Origin: Coenobita brevimanus | Lineage: Eukaryota; Arthropoda; Malacostraca; Decapoda; Coenobitidae | Reading direction: 5' to 3' | DNA: 64,000 nt | Assembly (NCBI GenBank): GCA_032717465.1 | Contig: CM064690.1 | Coordinates: 27,663,153-27,727,152, forward strand | Part shown: piece after piece, positions 21,130 through 31,578 of the stretch | Layout: the number at the start of each line of letters is the position of its first letter | Numbering within the stretch: position 1 is the first letter of the stretch | Position numbers and translations under genes: made by a program | The notes under the pieces: model-generated | Seen by the model: the letters and a program-made list of their open reading frames with translations, nothing else | Database searches by the model: none | What the model was told of the DNA's origin: nothing

Positions 21130-21860
21130 GGGTCAGGCCAGGGAGGGATTAGGAAAGGATTAGGGATTAGGAAGGGATTGGATTTGGGAAGGGACTGGGA
21201 TTGGGGAAGGACTGGTATTTGGGAAGGGTTGGGGTTAGAGAAGGATTGGGATTGAAAAGGGATTGGATTTGGCAAAGGATTGGGGATGGGAAATGATTGT
21301 GGTATGGGGAGGGATTGGGAGTGAGAAGGGATTGGATCTGGGAAATGATTGGAGTTAGGAATTGATTGGAACTGGGAAGGATTTGGGGTTAGAGAAGGAG
21401 TGGATTTAGGAAGCGATTGGCATCTGGAAGGGATTAGGATTGGGAGGAGACTGGGATAAGGAAGGAATTAGGATTAGGAAAGTATTAGGGATTAGCAAAA
21501 GACTGGGATTAGAATAGATTTGGAGATTAGAAGAGGATTGAGGAGTATGGATGGGATTGGGATTAAGTAGAGATCGGGATTTGAGGATTTGGATTGGAAG
21601 AGGATTGGTGAGTGTGGAAGGGACTAGGTTCAGGAAGGGACCAGGATTGAAGGATCAGGATTAGAGGAAGGATTGGGATTAGGAAGGATTGATTTTAGGA
21701 AGTGATTGGGATTGAGAAGAGACTGGGATTAGGAAAAATTGGGATTGGGAGGGATTGAGCGTTGGAAAGAAATCGGGGGCTAGAAAGGGATTAATTAAGG
21801 AGACTTTAGGGATTTGAAAGTGAGATTAGGAATGGATCAGGGATTATAATGGGATTGCGG
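21130..21860 (+). repeat. Degenerate GGATTAGG/GGGATTGG array
   Basis: About 730 bp in which GGGATTGGGA, GGATTAGGAA and AAGGGATTGG recur every 15-25 bp. It contains many TTAGG pentamers, the arthropod telomere unit, but never as a clean head-to-tail array. It resembles the blocks at 2.2 and 5.5 kb. Confidence 0.75.
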
Positions 21861-22031
21861 TTAACTCCTTCAGCGTAACCTAATCATAATACAGAATTTA
21901 ATATATGGAAAACGCAACCATCACTTCCATCCACGTCCCTATTTTCATCTCTGTATATGGATCGTGTTCAAGGAGAAGGATTGGACTTGGAAAAATGTTA
22001 CTGCCTTTTTGATCCCCGTGAAGTTGATATG

Positions 22032-22033
<2 letters not shown>

Positions 22034-22085
<52 letters not shown>
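22034..22085. repeat. (CT)n microsatellite
   Basis: Perfect CT run of about 25 units. A MITE-2 core remnant follows at 22093. Confidence 0.98.
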
Positions 22086-22086
<1 letters not shown>

Positions 22087-22088
22087 AT

Positions 22089-22125
22089 CGATACCAAAAT
22101 CGTCTGGTAATAGCAAAGGTAGAAT
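22089..22125 (+). mobile_element. MITE-2 core fragment
   Basis: ACCAAAATCGTCTGGTAATA at 22093-22112 then GCAAAGG. A possible left end, GGTTAACTCCTTCAG, lies at about 21859-21873, so the CT array may sit inside an expanded copy. Confidence 0.45.
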
Positions 22126-22184
22126 ATGGGCTGTCAGGGTACTAAAGTTAGAGAAATGTGGAAAAAAGAGTAGTAGATGGAATG

Positions 22185-22187
<3 letters not shown>

Positions 22188-22263
<76 letters not shown>
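22188..22263. repeat. (GA)n microsatellite
   Basis: Perfect GA run of about 38 units, complementary to the CT run 100 bp upstream. Confidence 0.98.
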
Positions 22264-22267
<4 letters not shown>

Positions 22268-22300
22268 AAATCGTCTGGTAAAAGCAAGAAAAAAGGAATG
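22264..22300 (+). mobile_element. MITE-2 core fragment
   Basis: GTAAAATCGTCTGGTAAAAG at about 22264-22283 repeats the fragment at 22093 in the same orientation, directly after the GA run. Confidence 0.45.
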
Positions 22301-22528
22301 AACGTGACCGAGCTGAATGGAGAAATAAAATACAATTGTGAGCAGACCATCTTCTTTGTAAACACTAATGAAAGCTGAATCATACGCCATCATAAACATC
22401 CAGGCCACTCCATAAACATTAGAGGCTAATCTCATAATGTCCTCAGAAACACACAAATACCGGGGGGCACTTAAATATATGACAAAGGACGATACATAAA
22501 AGATTAACGAGTGGATCAATGCCTTTTG

Positions 22529-22727
22529 TTGCGCTCAAAATAATCCGGTTCTCATTTCTCGTAACCCCCACCCCCCTCTCTCTCTCTGTCCGATTCATGC
22601 GAGGTGAACGAAGCTTCGCGGTACCCTGAGCGAAACCTTCTGAACCCGGGCCAGTGAATGAAGCACTCGAGACTGTGAGGCCTCGAGGGGACTCATCGAA
22701 AAGACACGTCAAAGGTTCACAATTCAT
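22529..22727. other. CpG-dense unique segment
   Basis: About 15 CpG in 200 bp, well above the surrounding AT-rich DNA. The minus strand is open through it with a mixed, non-repetitive composition (a stretch of about 70 residues between 22524 and 22740), but I recognise no domain. A poly(A) tract at about 22735-22759 closes it on the plus strand. It could be an exon fragment, a CpG-rich regulatory spot or an old retroposed copy. Confidence 0.3.
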
Positions 22728-22734
22728 CGTCCTT

Positions 22735-22759
22735 AAAAAAAAAAAAAAAAAAAAAAAAA
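22735..22759. repeat. Poly(A) tract
   Basis: About 24 consecutive A, then AG-rich. Confidence 0.9.
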
Positions 22760-22976
22760 GAAGAAGGAAAGAAGAAAAAGAAAAATAAGGATGTAACTGA
22801 AAGGCTTGCACTCCATATCGATCTTTCTTTTTTTAATATTTATGTTATTTACGTTCCTGTTTTTTTTTTTTTTCCTATATACTTCCCCGCTGGGGTGAAT
22901 TCTTGTTTTTGAAATCCACTTTCCGTCATGCTTAGGTAGGAAAAAAGGTCTTGATGATGACTAATATATTGCCTAT

Positions 22977-22989
22977 ATTATTATTATTG

Positions 22990-23029
<40 letters not shown>

Positions 23030-23060
23030 CACTATTATTATTATTGTTATTATTTTATCC
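22977..23060. repeat. (TTA)n microsatellite
   Basis: TTA array interrupted by TTG, TCA and TTT; weaker ATT repetition continues to about 23110. Confidence 0.95.
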
Positions 23061-23339
23061 TCATTTTTATTATTATCTTCATTATTAATATTATTAGTAT
23101 GAGTATTAGTATTAAGAGTACTATATATGCAACGAAAATTACCACTGATGCCTCATAATTACCATTTCTTAAAAAATAATTACTAATACCATTGTTACCA
23201 TTACTGCCAACTTCCAACCACCCCAGAAATGGAGCTGAATCTTTTAATAGGAAAAATATATATATATGTTTTTTTTCCATCTCCCAACAACGAAATTTAG
23301 GAGAGACTTTTGGAGTGACAATGATTACGTATATCCTTC

Positions 23340-23403
23340 ATTAACCCTCAGGTGCCCATTTCTTACTCTCAGTTGAATAAAATCGTCTGGAGTGAGCTGG
23401 CTT
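23340..23403 (+). mobile_element. MITE-2 abutting an (ACC)n array
   Basis: Left end ATTAACCCTCAGGTGCCC, core GTTGAATAAAATCGTCTGG at 23372-23390 (one mismatch to consensus). The right half is replaced by the ACC-rich array from 23403. Confidence 0.7.
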
Positions 23404-23660
23404 AGAGTACTACCACCACTGCCACCACCATAACCACTATCAAACCACCAGCACTACCATTACTACCACAACCACCACCATCATTTTGCTATATATGCCA
23501 TCACCACCATTATCAGTATTATCACCACAACCACCACTACTACCGCCACCACCACCACCTCCACCACAATTGCCACCACCACTACCAACATCCCTTCCAC
23601 CACTACCACCACTCACAGTAGCCTAACCCCTTACCTACCACGACTACCACCATCACTCAT
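23403..23660. repeat. (ACC)n imperfect trinucleotide array
   Basis: About 250 bp of ACC with CAT, ACT and GCC variants, starting immediately after the MITE-2 core. Confidence 0.9.
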
Positions 23661-23699
23661 CTAAACAGTCCGAAGCACCAACATCAATAACAACGTAGT

Positions 23700-24120
23700 A
23701 CCATCAACTCGGACTATACAGCCCAATAATTCACCCCCTTCCCCTCAAACCCTCACCCCCACCACCTACTACAATCCCCCTCCCCATCCCTAACAGCTTC
23801 CCTTCCCCCCACCCTCACCTCCCACCTCTCATATCACCCTATCTTCCCCCCTCACCATACCTCTATCTCTTGCCGGCACAGTCCCCCCTTCCCCCAACCC
23901 CTCACCCCCACCCCTGGCAGCATCCTTTCCCCTCACTCTCATCTTACACCTCCAGCATCCCCACCATCCTCCCCCGCCGTATCTCCGCCTCATACCGGTA
24001 CAATTCCCGTCTCCCCCATGCCCAGCAGCCTCCCTCCTCTCCCCACCTTTACCCCCTCCTCTCACATCCTCTCTCCCTTCCCCCAACCCTGCCCCCACCT
24101 CTTATCCCTCCCCCCCTCGA
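23700..24120. repeat. C-rich pyrimidine tract
   Basis: CCCCTCACC-rich with a diverged duplication: CCCCTCANCCCCACC and TCTTGCCGGCACAGTCC / TCATACCGGTACAATTCC recur about 125 bp apart (about 23865 and 23990). Confidence 0.75.
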
Positions 24121-24139
24121 GCTAAAAGAGATTATATAG

Positions 24140-24760
24140 CTATTCATCCGTGAAGCTAAACAAGGGTCGCAGTGAGAGAGCACAAGAGGGAGTTCCATTT
24201 GTAATATTGAAAGAAAAAAAAACCTACCCTATTCTGTTCAGTATTTCTAGGCATATTTTATTTTATTTTGCTTTATTTACGCTTCCACCTACACTCAGTC
24301 ATATATCTTAACAGAAACGCCTTCATTTATCATTTATCTGTCCGCTTAGTTATATTTACGTTGTTCTGATTTTATATTTATGGTTATATCCCTTGGCAAA
24401 TAACTATATCTATGTATCTTTATCCATCTATTAATGTATTTCTCTCTGTCTATGTGTATTTCTGTCTATATTTATTTATTTTTGGATTTATTAAATTATA
24501 CACTTACTCGCGAAATACTGGCTAACACCTCTTCCTTCCATCAAAATACACTTCCTCATCCTCTAATACTTCCTCTGTCCCCCTCCTTCCTTTCGATTTA
24601 GTGGTAAGCATTGCAACAGTAAGAAAAGGCATAATTGGAATGAAGGGGTTGATCATGGCATTTTCGTGTTATTGCTGTTATTGTTCTTTATTTACGGGAT
24701 ATATTTTGGTCTTCTTTCTTGTTATCCGTTATCTTCTAAGTTTTCTTCCCTTCCTAATTC
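24140..24760. other. AT-rich unique sequence
   Basis: TATTTAT- and CTATNTAT-rich mixed DNA; no gene recognised. Confidence 0.55.
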
Positions 24761-24762
24761 AG

Positions 24763-24786
24763 TATCTCTCTCTCTCTCTCTCTCTC
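24763..24786. repeat. (CT)n microsatellite
   Basis: About 12 units, leading into a short pyrimidine stretch that switches to purines near 24860. Confidence 0.95.
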
Positions 24787-24859
24787 ATCCATTTCCACTC
24801 CTCTTTCCTCCCTCTCTACCCTCTCTCCTTTGACAGAATGCTATTTCTATTGAATCTGA

Positions 24860-25062
24860 AAAGGAAGATGAGAGGGGAGGAGGGAGAGAGTGAGGGGACA
24901 CTTAGGGAAGAGGGAGGGGATACAGGGAGAAGGGGAAGGGGGGAGGAGGAAGAAGGAAAGGAGGAAGGCAGAGGAAGGAGGAGGGGAGGAGGAGGAAATG
25001 TAGGCAGGATGGGAAGGGAACAGGGAGGAGGGGAGGCAAGGAATAAGGGAGGAGAAAAGAAG

Positions 25063-25107
<45 letters not shown>

Positions 25108-25690
25108 TGGACCTTTCTTTCAATGAGGAAATTAGCCGAAAATCATTCCCCTCTTCCTTTATACATTTTTTCTTTATTTATAAGAATAGAGGTGTCTCGA
25201 GTGGAGCGTCTGTCTGCTTAATAGGGAAGTGTTGATTGTGTTGATTGTTTGTGTTGAGATGAGGGGAAGAAGGTGGGGGAGGAGGGTTGGGAGTGGTGGG
25301 GAAGGAGGGGGAGACATGGGGAAAGGAGGGTTGGGAGAGGGAGGGAAAGAGGGGGAGTGGAAGATAGTGTGAGAGGAAGATGTCGAGGGTAGAGGAGGAC
25401 AGTAGAAGAGAGAGGGGAGGAGGTGGGGGGAGGAGGGTTGGGAATGGGAGGAAAAGAGAAGGAGAGGAAGAGAGTGTGAGGGAAAGCTCTTGTGGGAAGA
25501 GGAAGACAGGAGAAGAGAGAGGGGAGGAGAAAGAGGAGGTGAGGAAGAGTAGAAAAAGGAGGACAGACACGAAGACGAGTGAAGACAAGGAGGAGGAGGA
25601 GGAGGAGGAGGAGGAGGAGAAAGGTGATGCAATGATGGGACTGAAAGAAGAGAAAGGTGTGGGAGAGGGAGAAGAGAGCTGGAGGAGGAG
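24860..25690. repeat. Purine-rich tract with (GA)n and (GAG)n
   Basis: GGGAGGAGG-rich plus strand with (GA)n at about 25067-25100 and (GGA)n at about 25588-25620. A unit of about 110 bp beginning GGTGGGGGAGGAGGGTTGGGA recurs near 25270 and 25410. Confidence 0.9.
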
Positions 25691-25754
25691 TGGAAAATAA
25701 TTTAGAATTACAGTATATGTGATGCTCTTAGACTTAATTCCTGTCAGCTATTAT

Positions 25755-25896
25755 CCCAAACTCATTTCCACTCATTTCCAGTCAACTAATTTCCCAAACT
25801 CATTTCCAGTCAACGAATTTTTCAAACTCATTTCCACTCATTTCCAGTCAACTAAATTCCCAAACTCATTTCCACTCATTTCCAGTCAACTTATTT
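25755..25896 (+). repeat. 38-bp minisatellite, 4 units
   Basis: Units of 38, 28, 38 and 38 bp. Each starts CCCAAACTCATTTCCA and ends CCAGTCAACTAATTT; the second unit lacks one internal CTCATTTCCA decamer. The decamer duplication inside the unit shows how the unit itself grew. Confidence 0.85.
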
Positions 25897-25919
25897 CTTT
25901 CACATTTAGACATTCACTT

Positions 25920-26193
25920 TGACCCAACCATTTCTGCCATTCGTTCCCTCTTCAGCAACTTCTTTTATCTGTCTCTTAGTTTTTGTTTCTCCTCTTACCC
26001 TCCTCTCCTCCTCCTCTTACTCTCAACTCCTCCTCTTCCTCTTAATCTTCTCTCTTCCTCTTCCTTTTACTCTCTTCTCCTCCTCTTATGGTACCCTTGT
26101 TTCATTTCATTCTTTCCTCTTTTCTTCTGTTTCATTTTATAACCATTTTTATCTTACGTTATTTTTTTTTTTTTTTTTTATTCGATGTGTGAA

Positions 26194-26251
<58 letters not shown>

Positions 26252-27850
26252 TCTCCAGTAGTTTTCTCGACCTCCTCATCTCCCTGTCTCCTCCCCATTT
26301 CCTCTTCTCCCCTCCCTCATCAACTTCCCTCCCTTTCTGATGCATCCCTCTCATTTCCCTCTCCTCCGTCCCCCTCTTCCACTTCCCTCTCTCCTTTTCA
26401 TTTTATTTTCTCATATTACCCATCTTTCTCTCTCTACCCTCTCTCCAGTGGCCTGTTCCCTCTCCCCTCCTTCCTCCTATCCCCCTTCCCTTACCTCTTT
26501 CCTCCTTCCCCTTCCCATCACCTAATTCCTCTTTCCCCTCTCCCTCACCCCCCTTTCCCTTTGCCCCTCCCCCACTCCCTTTCTTCTGACTTTCCTCCTC
26601 ACCCTCCTTCCTCTCTTCCTCCCTTCCTCCTCCCCCTCCCCCTCACCCCCTTCCTCCCACCCCCCCTATTGTTCATCCACGTTAGGTCTGTTCGAGGCTT
26701 GTCTTTGCCAGGATTCCCCCCCCCTCCATTTTCCCCCTCCTCTTTCTCCTCCTCCTTCCCCATCCCATACTCTCTCTCCTTCTTCCTTTTCCTTCCTCTG
26801 CCAATCTCCCTCCTCCTTTTTCTCCTCCTCCTCCTTCCCCATCCTATCCTCTTTCTTCCTTCTTCCCCTTCCTCCCTCTCCCTTCTTCCCCTTCATCTTG
26901 CATCTGACTCCTACATTCCGTTTCCTTCCCCTCCTTCCTTCCATTCCCCCACCCTCTTCCTCCTTCCTTTCTCCCCTATCCCTTCTCCTCCCCTCCCACT
27001 TCCACTTCTCCCTCCCTCCTCTTTTCCTCTTCCTTTCCCTCCTTCTCTTCCTCTCCCCTTCCCTTCTCTCCTTTCTTCAACCTTCCTCCTATCCTTCTTC
27101 CCTCTCCCTCTTCTTCTCTCCTTTCCTCCCCAGTCTTTTCCTCCACATTAAGTCTGATCAAAGTCCATCATTGCCAGAATCTTCTTCTTTTTCCTCCTGC
27201 TCCTCCTCCTCCTCTTCCTTTCCCTCTCTTCCCCCATTTATGCCATCTTCCCTAATTATCAGTTTCTTGTATATAGCATTCCCCTTCCTCCTTTTCCTTC
27301 CTTTTCCTTCCTTCCTTCCTCCTCCTCCTCCTCCTCTCATCATCATCATCATCATCATCATCATGGTCTTCGTCATCGTCATCCTTCCCCATCCCATCCT
27401 TCCTTACTCTCCTCCGTCTCTCCTTTCCTCCTTCTGTTCCTTCTGTCACTTATATTCCATTTCTTTCCCCACTTTCGTCTTTCACTCCCTTTCCCATATT
27501 CATCCCTCCCTTCCCCCTCATCTCTCCCCCTCCTGTTATATCTAGCCCTCCCATCCCGCTTCCTTCCTGTCCTTCATTTTCTTCACCCTCCTACCCCTCT
27601 TCCCCTTCCCTTCCTCTCCTTCCCCTCCTTCTTCTCCCCCTCCCCATTCCTCTTCCAGTTACATCTAGCCCTCCCCTCCCCTTTCCTTCCTGTCCTTCAT
27701 TTTCTTGCCCCTCGTACCCCACTTTCCCCTCCCCTCCTTCTTCGCCCCCTCCCTCCTCCCTTCTTCTCCCCTTCCTCCCTCCCTCCTGTTCCTCCACATT
27801 AAGTCCGCTGGAGGTTCATCTATGCCAGAATCCGTCAAAAATGATGAATG
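25920..27850. repeat. Long polypyrimidine block with embedded repeats
   Basis: About 1.9 kb of C/T-rich plus strand with one open frame of 410 codons that is purely compositional. It embeds (CT)n at about 26193-26250, (CAT)n at 27338-27364, a 123-bp tandem duplication at 27536-27658 and 27659-27780, and three copies of a ~45-bp non-pyrimidine segment (separate entry). Confidence 0.9.
26670..27845 (+). repeat. Recurrent ~45-bp segment, 3 copies
   Basis: TCCACATTAAGTCTGATC...TTGCCAGAATC occurs at about 26675-26715, 27140-27182 and 27791-27832, with substitutions. These are the only non-pyrimidine parts of the block, so the block may be a higher-order tandem repeat whose pyrimidine parts have drifted in length (466 and 650 bp spacing). 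Confidence 0.6.
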
Positions 27851-27915
27851 TTCCACGATTTTACAGTCTCAAATTTTAATAACAATGAACCATGAAGCTC
27901 TTGGCCAGATACATG

Positions 27916-27918
<3 letters not shown>

Positions 27919-27959
<41 letters not shown>

Positions 27960-28040
27960 TCTGTTTCTTCGTTTCCTCTGTCGCTTCTTTTTGCTTCTTT
28001 GTCTCCATTTTTCACACTATTGTCAGTTTCTTCAGTCACC

Positions 28041-28107
<67 letters not shown>
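27919..28107. repeat. Two (CT)n microsatellites
   Basis: CT runs at about 27919-27956 and 28044-28107. Confidence 0.97.
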
Positions 28108-28111
<4 letters not shown>

Positions 28112-28194
28112 TCTAAGTAAGCACTGCAACTAATTAGGAAGTCGAATAACTGATAGACTATTAGACGAGATGGCTGTATTTCTTATCTAATTAT

Positions 28195-28311
28195 CAGAGA
28201 GAGAAAGAGAGAGAGAAAGAGAATGAGAGAGAGAGAGGGGGGGGTAAGAAGAGGGGAAATTACTATTGATAAAGAATAAAAACACTGGAATGAGAAAGGG
28301 AAACAACAGAC

Positions 28312-28360
<49 letters not shown>
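28195..28360. repeat. (GA)n microsatellites
   Basis: Imperfect GA run at about 28195-28240 ending in G8, and perfect (GA)n at 28315-28361. They are complementary to the CT runs just upstream. Confidence 0.95.
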
Positions 28361-28362
<2 letters not shown>

Positions 28363-28432
28363 CGTAAAAAAAGTCCATCCTTGGCTGTGTATTTATCAAG
28401 AGTTGTAAATATTTTCCCCTCCTATAAATTCC

Positions 28433-28441
28433 TGACGTCAT
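28433..28441 (+). promoter_or_regulatory. CRE-like palindrome TGACGTCAT
   Basis: A perfect TGACGTCA octamer. About one is expected by chance in a window of this size, and no gene lies beside it. Confidence 0.1.
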
Positions 28442-28489
28442 CCATTCGCGTTCTTCTTCTCAAAATTTATAGATGCAGTAAACTCTTCC

Positions 28490-29640
28490 GTAAGGGGGGA
28501 GGGGGAGATGGAGAGGGAGGATGAGATGGAGGGGGAGAAGGGGAGGGAGGGGGAGAGAGGTGGAGAAGGAGGGGGAAAGGAAAGGGGGAGAAGGTTGGAG
28601 AGAAGGATGGGGGTGGTGACCGAGGGGGAGGGAAGGAGGGAAGAGGGGAAAGAAGGATGAGAAACAGAGGAAAGGGAAGAAGAGGGAGGGGGAAAGAGGG
28701 GAGGTGGAGGAGGAAGGTAGGGAAAAAGGAGGAGGGAGAGGGAAGGGAAGGAAAAGGGAGAGGAGGAGAGAAAGTAGGTGAAAAGACAGGAGGGGGTAGT
28801 GAAAGTGGAGAATGAGGGGGAGAGAAGGCATGAAAGGGAAGGAAGAGGACAGAAAGGTGTCACTGGGGGGAAGGGAGGTAGGGGAATGAAGGTAAAAGAC
28901 GAGTGTGGAGAAAGGAAGAGGCGAGGGAATGAATGAATGAAGGAAAGTAATGTGCAAGAGAACAGTGAAAGAGAAGGGACGTATAGTGCTAGGAGGGTGG
29001 GGAGAGTGTGGAAAAGTTAGGGTGAAGTGGGGAAGAAGGGTGAAACGAAAGTAGGATGATGGATATTTAGAGGGTGCAGAGAAGGGGGACAAGGAAGATG
29101 GAAAAATGGAAGAGGGGAGGATATAGAAGTAAAGGAAGGGAGTGGAAGGGAAGGGAAGGGAAGGAAAGGGTTGAGAAGGAAAACAAAAAGGTAGAGAAGC
29201 AGGGAGAGGGGAAGCAAATAGAAAAATATGGAGAAGGCAGGGAGGAAATAGAAAGAAGGGAGGAAAGGGAGAGGAGGGGAGAGTGGGGAGACAAGGGAAA
29301 AAAGGGGAGCGGAGAAGTAAGAGAAGCAGGGCAGGTCAAGGAGTGAGGAAAAGGGAGAGAGAAATTAGAGGAGGAAGGGGAGGAGGCGGAGGAACGATGG
29401 CTCAAAGGAGGAGAGATGGAGGAGAAAGCAGGAGGGAAAATGGGTGAATTGGTAGGGAGGGAGAAGAAGGAAAGACATAAAGAGGGAGGGAAGCAAAGAA
29501 TGGTATGGAGAAAAGAGGGATCGAAAGGCATGGAAGAGGTGCTGGGGGGAAGGGGAGGTCAATACAAGCAGAGGAATGGAGCGAAGGGGCAGAAGGAGGA
29601 GGAGGAGGAGGAGGAGGAGGAAGGGAGGGGAGAAGAGATT
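28490..29640. repeat. Long purine-rich tract
   Basis: About 1.15 kb of GGGAGGA/GAAGGG-rich plus strand with (GGA)n near 29597-29620. Minus-strand open frames up to 210 codons are compositional. Confidence 0.9.
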
Positions 29641-29649
29641 TAGGACGAG

Positions 29650-30005
29650 GGAAAAAGCCAACATAAACGAGACCCATATAATTTGTCTCTTAAATCCCAG
29701 AGCCATGCCAAATAAAGCGACCTAGGATTGGTATATGAGAATTCGGCGTTTCAACCCGACTGATTAAAAACATTAGGGAGAACACTGGCCGGTGATTAGT
29801 GGCGGGATTTGGGTGTTTATTTTGCCGGATTAATTTGGGCTGGATTTTGTGGATAATTAGAGTTAACAGGGAAACAAGCGGCTATAATTGTGGAGGCGAG
29901 AGAGTTGACACGCACTCTCTAAACGTCGACAGATTAATAAGAAAATTATAATCTGGTGTTTGGGATCTTTTTTTTTTTTTTTGCCTTTTTTTTCATATTC
30001 CTCTT
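29650..30005. other. Unique sequence
   Basis: Mixed sequence with GGATTNNNTGGGC-like phrases near 29790-29860 and a T tract at 29969-29982. No gene. Confidence 0.5.
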
Positions 30006-30007
30006 CG

Positions 30008-30105
30008 CATTTAACTCTTTTACTACAATGGCGTCTTTTTTTCCCTTTATTTCTTACCACATTTAGACTGCTTTTTTGGACATGAGAGGGATTTTTCGAG
30101 ATGGA
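30008..30105 (-). mobile_element. MITE-2, decayed left half of a pair
   Basis: Outer end TTTAACTCTTTTACTACAAT then GGCGTCTTT matches the complement of the right copy's end (ATCATTGTCGTGAAGGGGTTA region). The core is degraded to TTTAGACTGCTTTTTTGGAC. Confidence 0.45.
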
Positions 30106-30132
30106 AGAGACAGATTTGCACTTCAGTAAAGT

Positions 30133-30222
30133 CACTCAGTACGAGATCTTAAGCTGAATAAAATCGTTCGGTAGTGACATGAATAAAGCAAAATACATCA
30201 TTGTCGTGAAGGGGTTAGCGCT
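30133..30222 (+). mobile_element. MITE-2, right half of a head-to-head pair
   Basis: Starts near AGTCACTCAGTACGAGA, core GCTGAATAAAATCGTTCGG at 30153-30171, ends CATTGTCGTGAAGGGGTTA at about 30201-30219. One of the best-preserved copies; it defines the right terminus. Confidence 0.8.
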
Positions 30223-30433
30223 GACAAATGGACACACCTTCAGTACCTAAATGTGAAAGCAACTATATTATTTTTATTTTTATTTTATTTTATTTTTTTA
30301 ACGCCAGGCTCATCATCAGGCAGAGCAATTTGGAACCGTATTATTGTTGCCCATTGTGGGTTGTGTTCTAAGGGAAGGTTAAGATTCAGCATTTTCTTTT
30401 TTAACATTAACTCTCTCCTTTTTTTTTTATTAT

Positions 30434-30437
30434 CCTC

Positions 30438-30494
<57 letters not shown>

Positions 30495-30528
30495 CATTTT
30501 TGACATTAACTCTCCTTTTTTTATTATT

Positions 30529-30604
<76 letters not shown>
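30434..30604. repeat. Duplicated (CT)n microsatellites
   Basis: CT runs at about 30434-30489 and 30533-30604. Each is preceded by AACTCTCCTTTTTTTATTAT and the first is preceded further by TTTTTAACATT (TTTTGACATT before the second), so a unit of about 100 bp including the CT run was tandemly duplicated. Confidence 0.95.
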
Positions 30605-30608
<4 letters not shown>

Positions 30609-30825
30609 TCAGGCGGTAGGAAGAATGAAACAGAAATGCTATCTTCGTCACTAAAGGTAATAAAGGACATTTATTTTGAACCCTCGCCTCCTGACCTCCA
30701 TCCCATGTTAAATAAAACTGTGAATAAAGCAAGAACGAAATACGAAAGACACAATGGTACTAAGGGAATTTAACATTATCACGTACCTCATTCAGTATCC
30801 CATCATTCCGAAGCGATTCTTTAAT

Positions 30826-30826
<1 letters not shown>

Positions 30827-30895
<69 letters not shown>

Positions 30896-30912
30896 GTGTG
30901 TGTGTGTGTGTT
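30827..30912. repeat. (GT)n microsatellite
   Basis: About 42 units with one TT interruption. Confidence 0.98.
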
Positions 30913-31089
30913 TTATATTCTGTCTACCTCCAAGCAAATGCATCATGGGTTAAGAAAGTGTTATGATTAGGTGACCAAATCCATACAAAGTTCCAAAGAT
31001 TTCTAAGTATTTATTGGTAGAAGATGGAGTGAATATTCTTGTCTACTCTGAGGGACGGCTTACCTCTTGACTTCGCTGATCTGCTTTAT

Positions 31090-31158
31090 TGCTTTATTAC
31101 CGCTGCCTCCAGACGATTTTATTCAGCTTGCGGGCGACCTTTTGTATTCAGGGGGTGA
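31090..31158 (-). mobile_element. MITE-2, left half of a pair
   Basis: A perfect complement core, CCAGACGATTTTATTCAGC, at 31109-31127, ending ATTCAGGGGGTGA. Confidence 0.75.
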
Positions 31159-31169
31159 GTGAAAGTATA

Positions 31170-31275
31170 TGTAACCTCTTCTGTACAAAATATTCTTCTT
31201 AATCTGGATAAATTTGTCTGTAGAAGTAAAAAAATATATATATAGTAAAATTACGTCACCGGGTTGAAAGGGTCA
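31170..31275 (+). mobile_element. MITE-2, right half of a pair
   Basis: From GTAACCTCTTCTGTAC through degraded core TCTGGATAAATTTGTCTGT at 31203-31221 to GTCACCGGGTTGAAAGGGTC at about 31255-31274. Confidence 0.6.
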
Positions 31276-31575
31276 CATAAAAAAAATCTATAAGTAAAAA
31301 TAAAGGGAAAAAAATAGGTTGGTGAAAACGAAGGGTCTAATTTACTTACAATGTGCTAGAGTACAGACTAAAAAAAAACGCAGCGAAAATTGTACAGCGT
31401 AAGTTAAGTACAATTATTATTTATTAGGTAGCGAGGGGAGGGTGTACATGTAAGCGAAGAGTAATGCAGGCTAATGAGAAGCGAGGAAGACTGTAAAATG
31501 TGAGAAGGATTGGTTGATGCGAGGGAGATTGCAAGACAGAAGTGAAGGAAGGCAAAGAAGGGATCAGTTCTTTTT
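31276..31575. other. Unique AT- and GA-rich sequence
   Basis: A-rich with a GCGAGG-containing part near 31430-31520; nothing recognised. Confidence 0.5.
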
Positions 31576-31578
31576 TTT

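Noticed and set aside
21130..21860. Interstitial telomere array
   Set aside because: TTAGG never occurs in a clean head-to-tail run; the block is irregular.
25919..27151. 410-codon open frame, plus strand
   Set aside because: Pyrimidine tract and CT repeat translation; no domain or splice signals.
28433..28441. Significance of the three TGACGTCA palindromes (12380, 28433, 52997)
   Set aside because: About one is expected by chance in 64 kb; three is not strong, and only 52997 has a supporting context.
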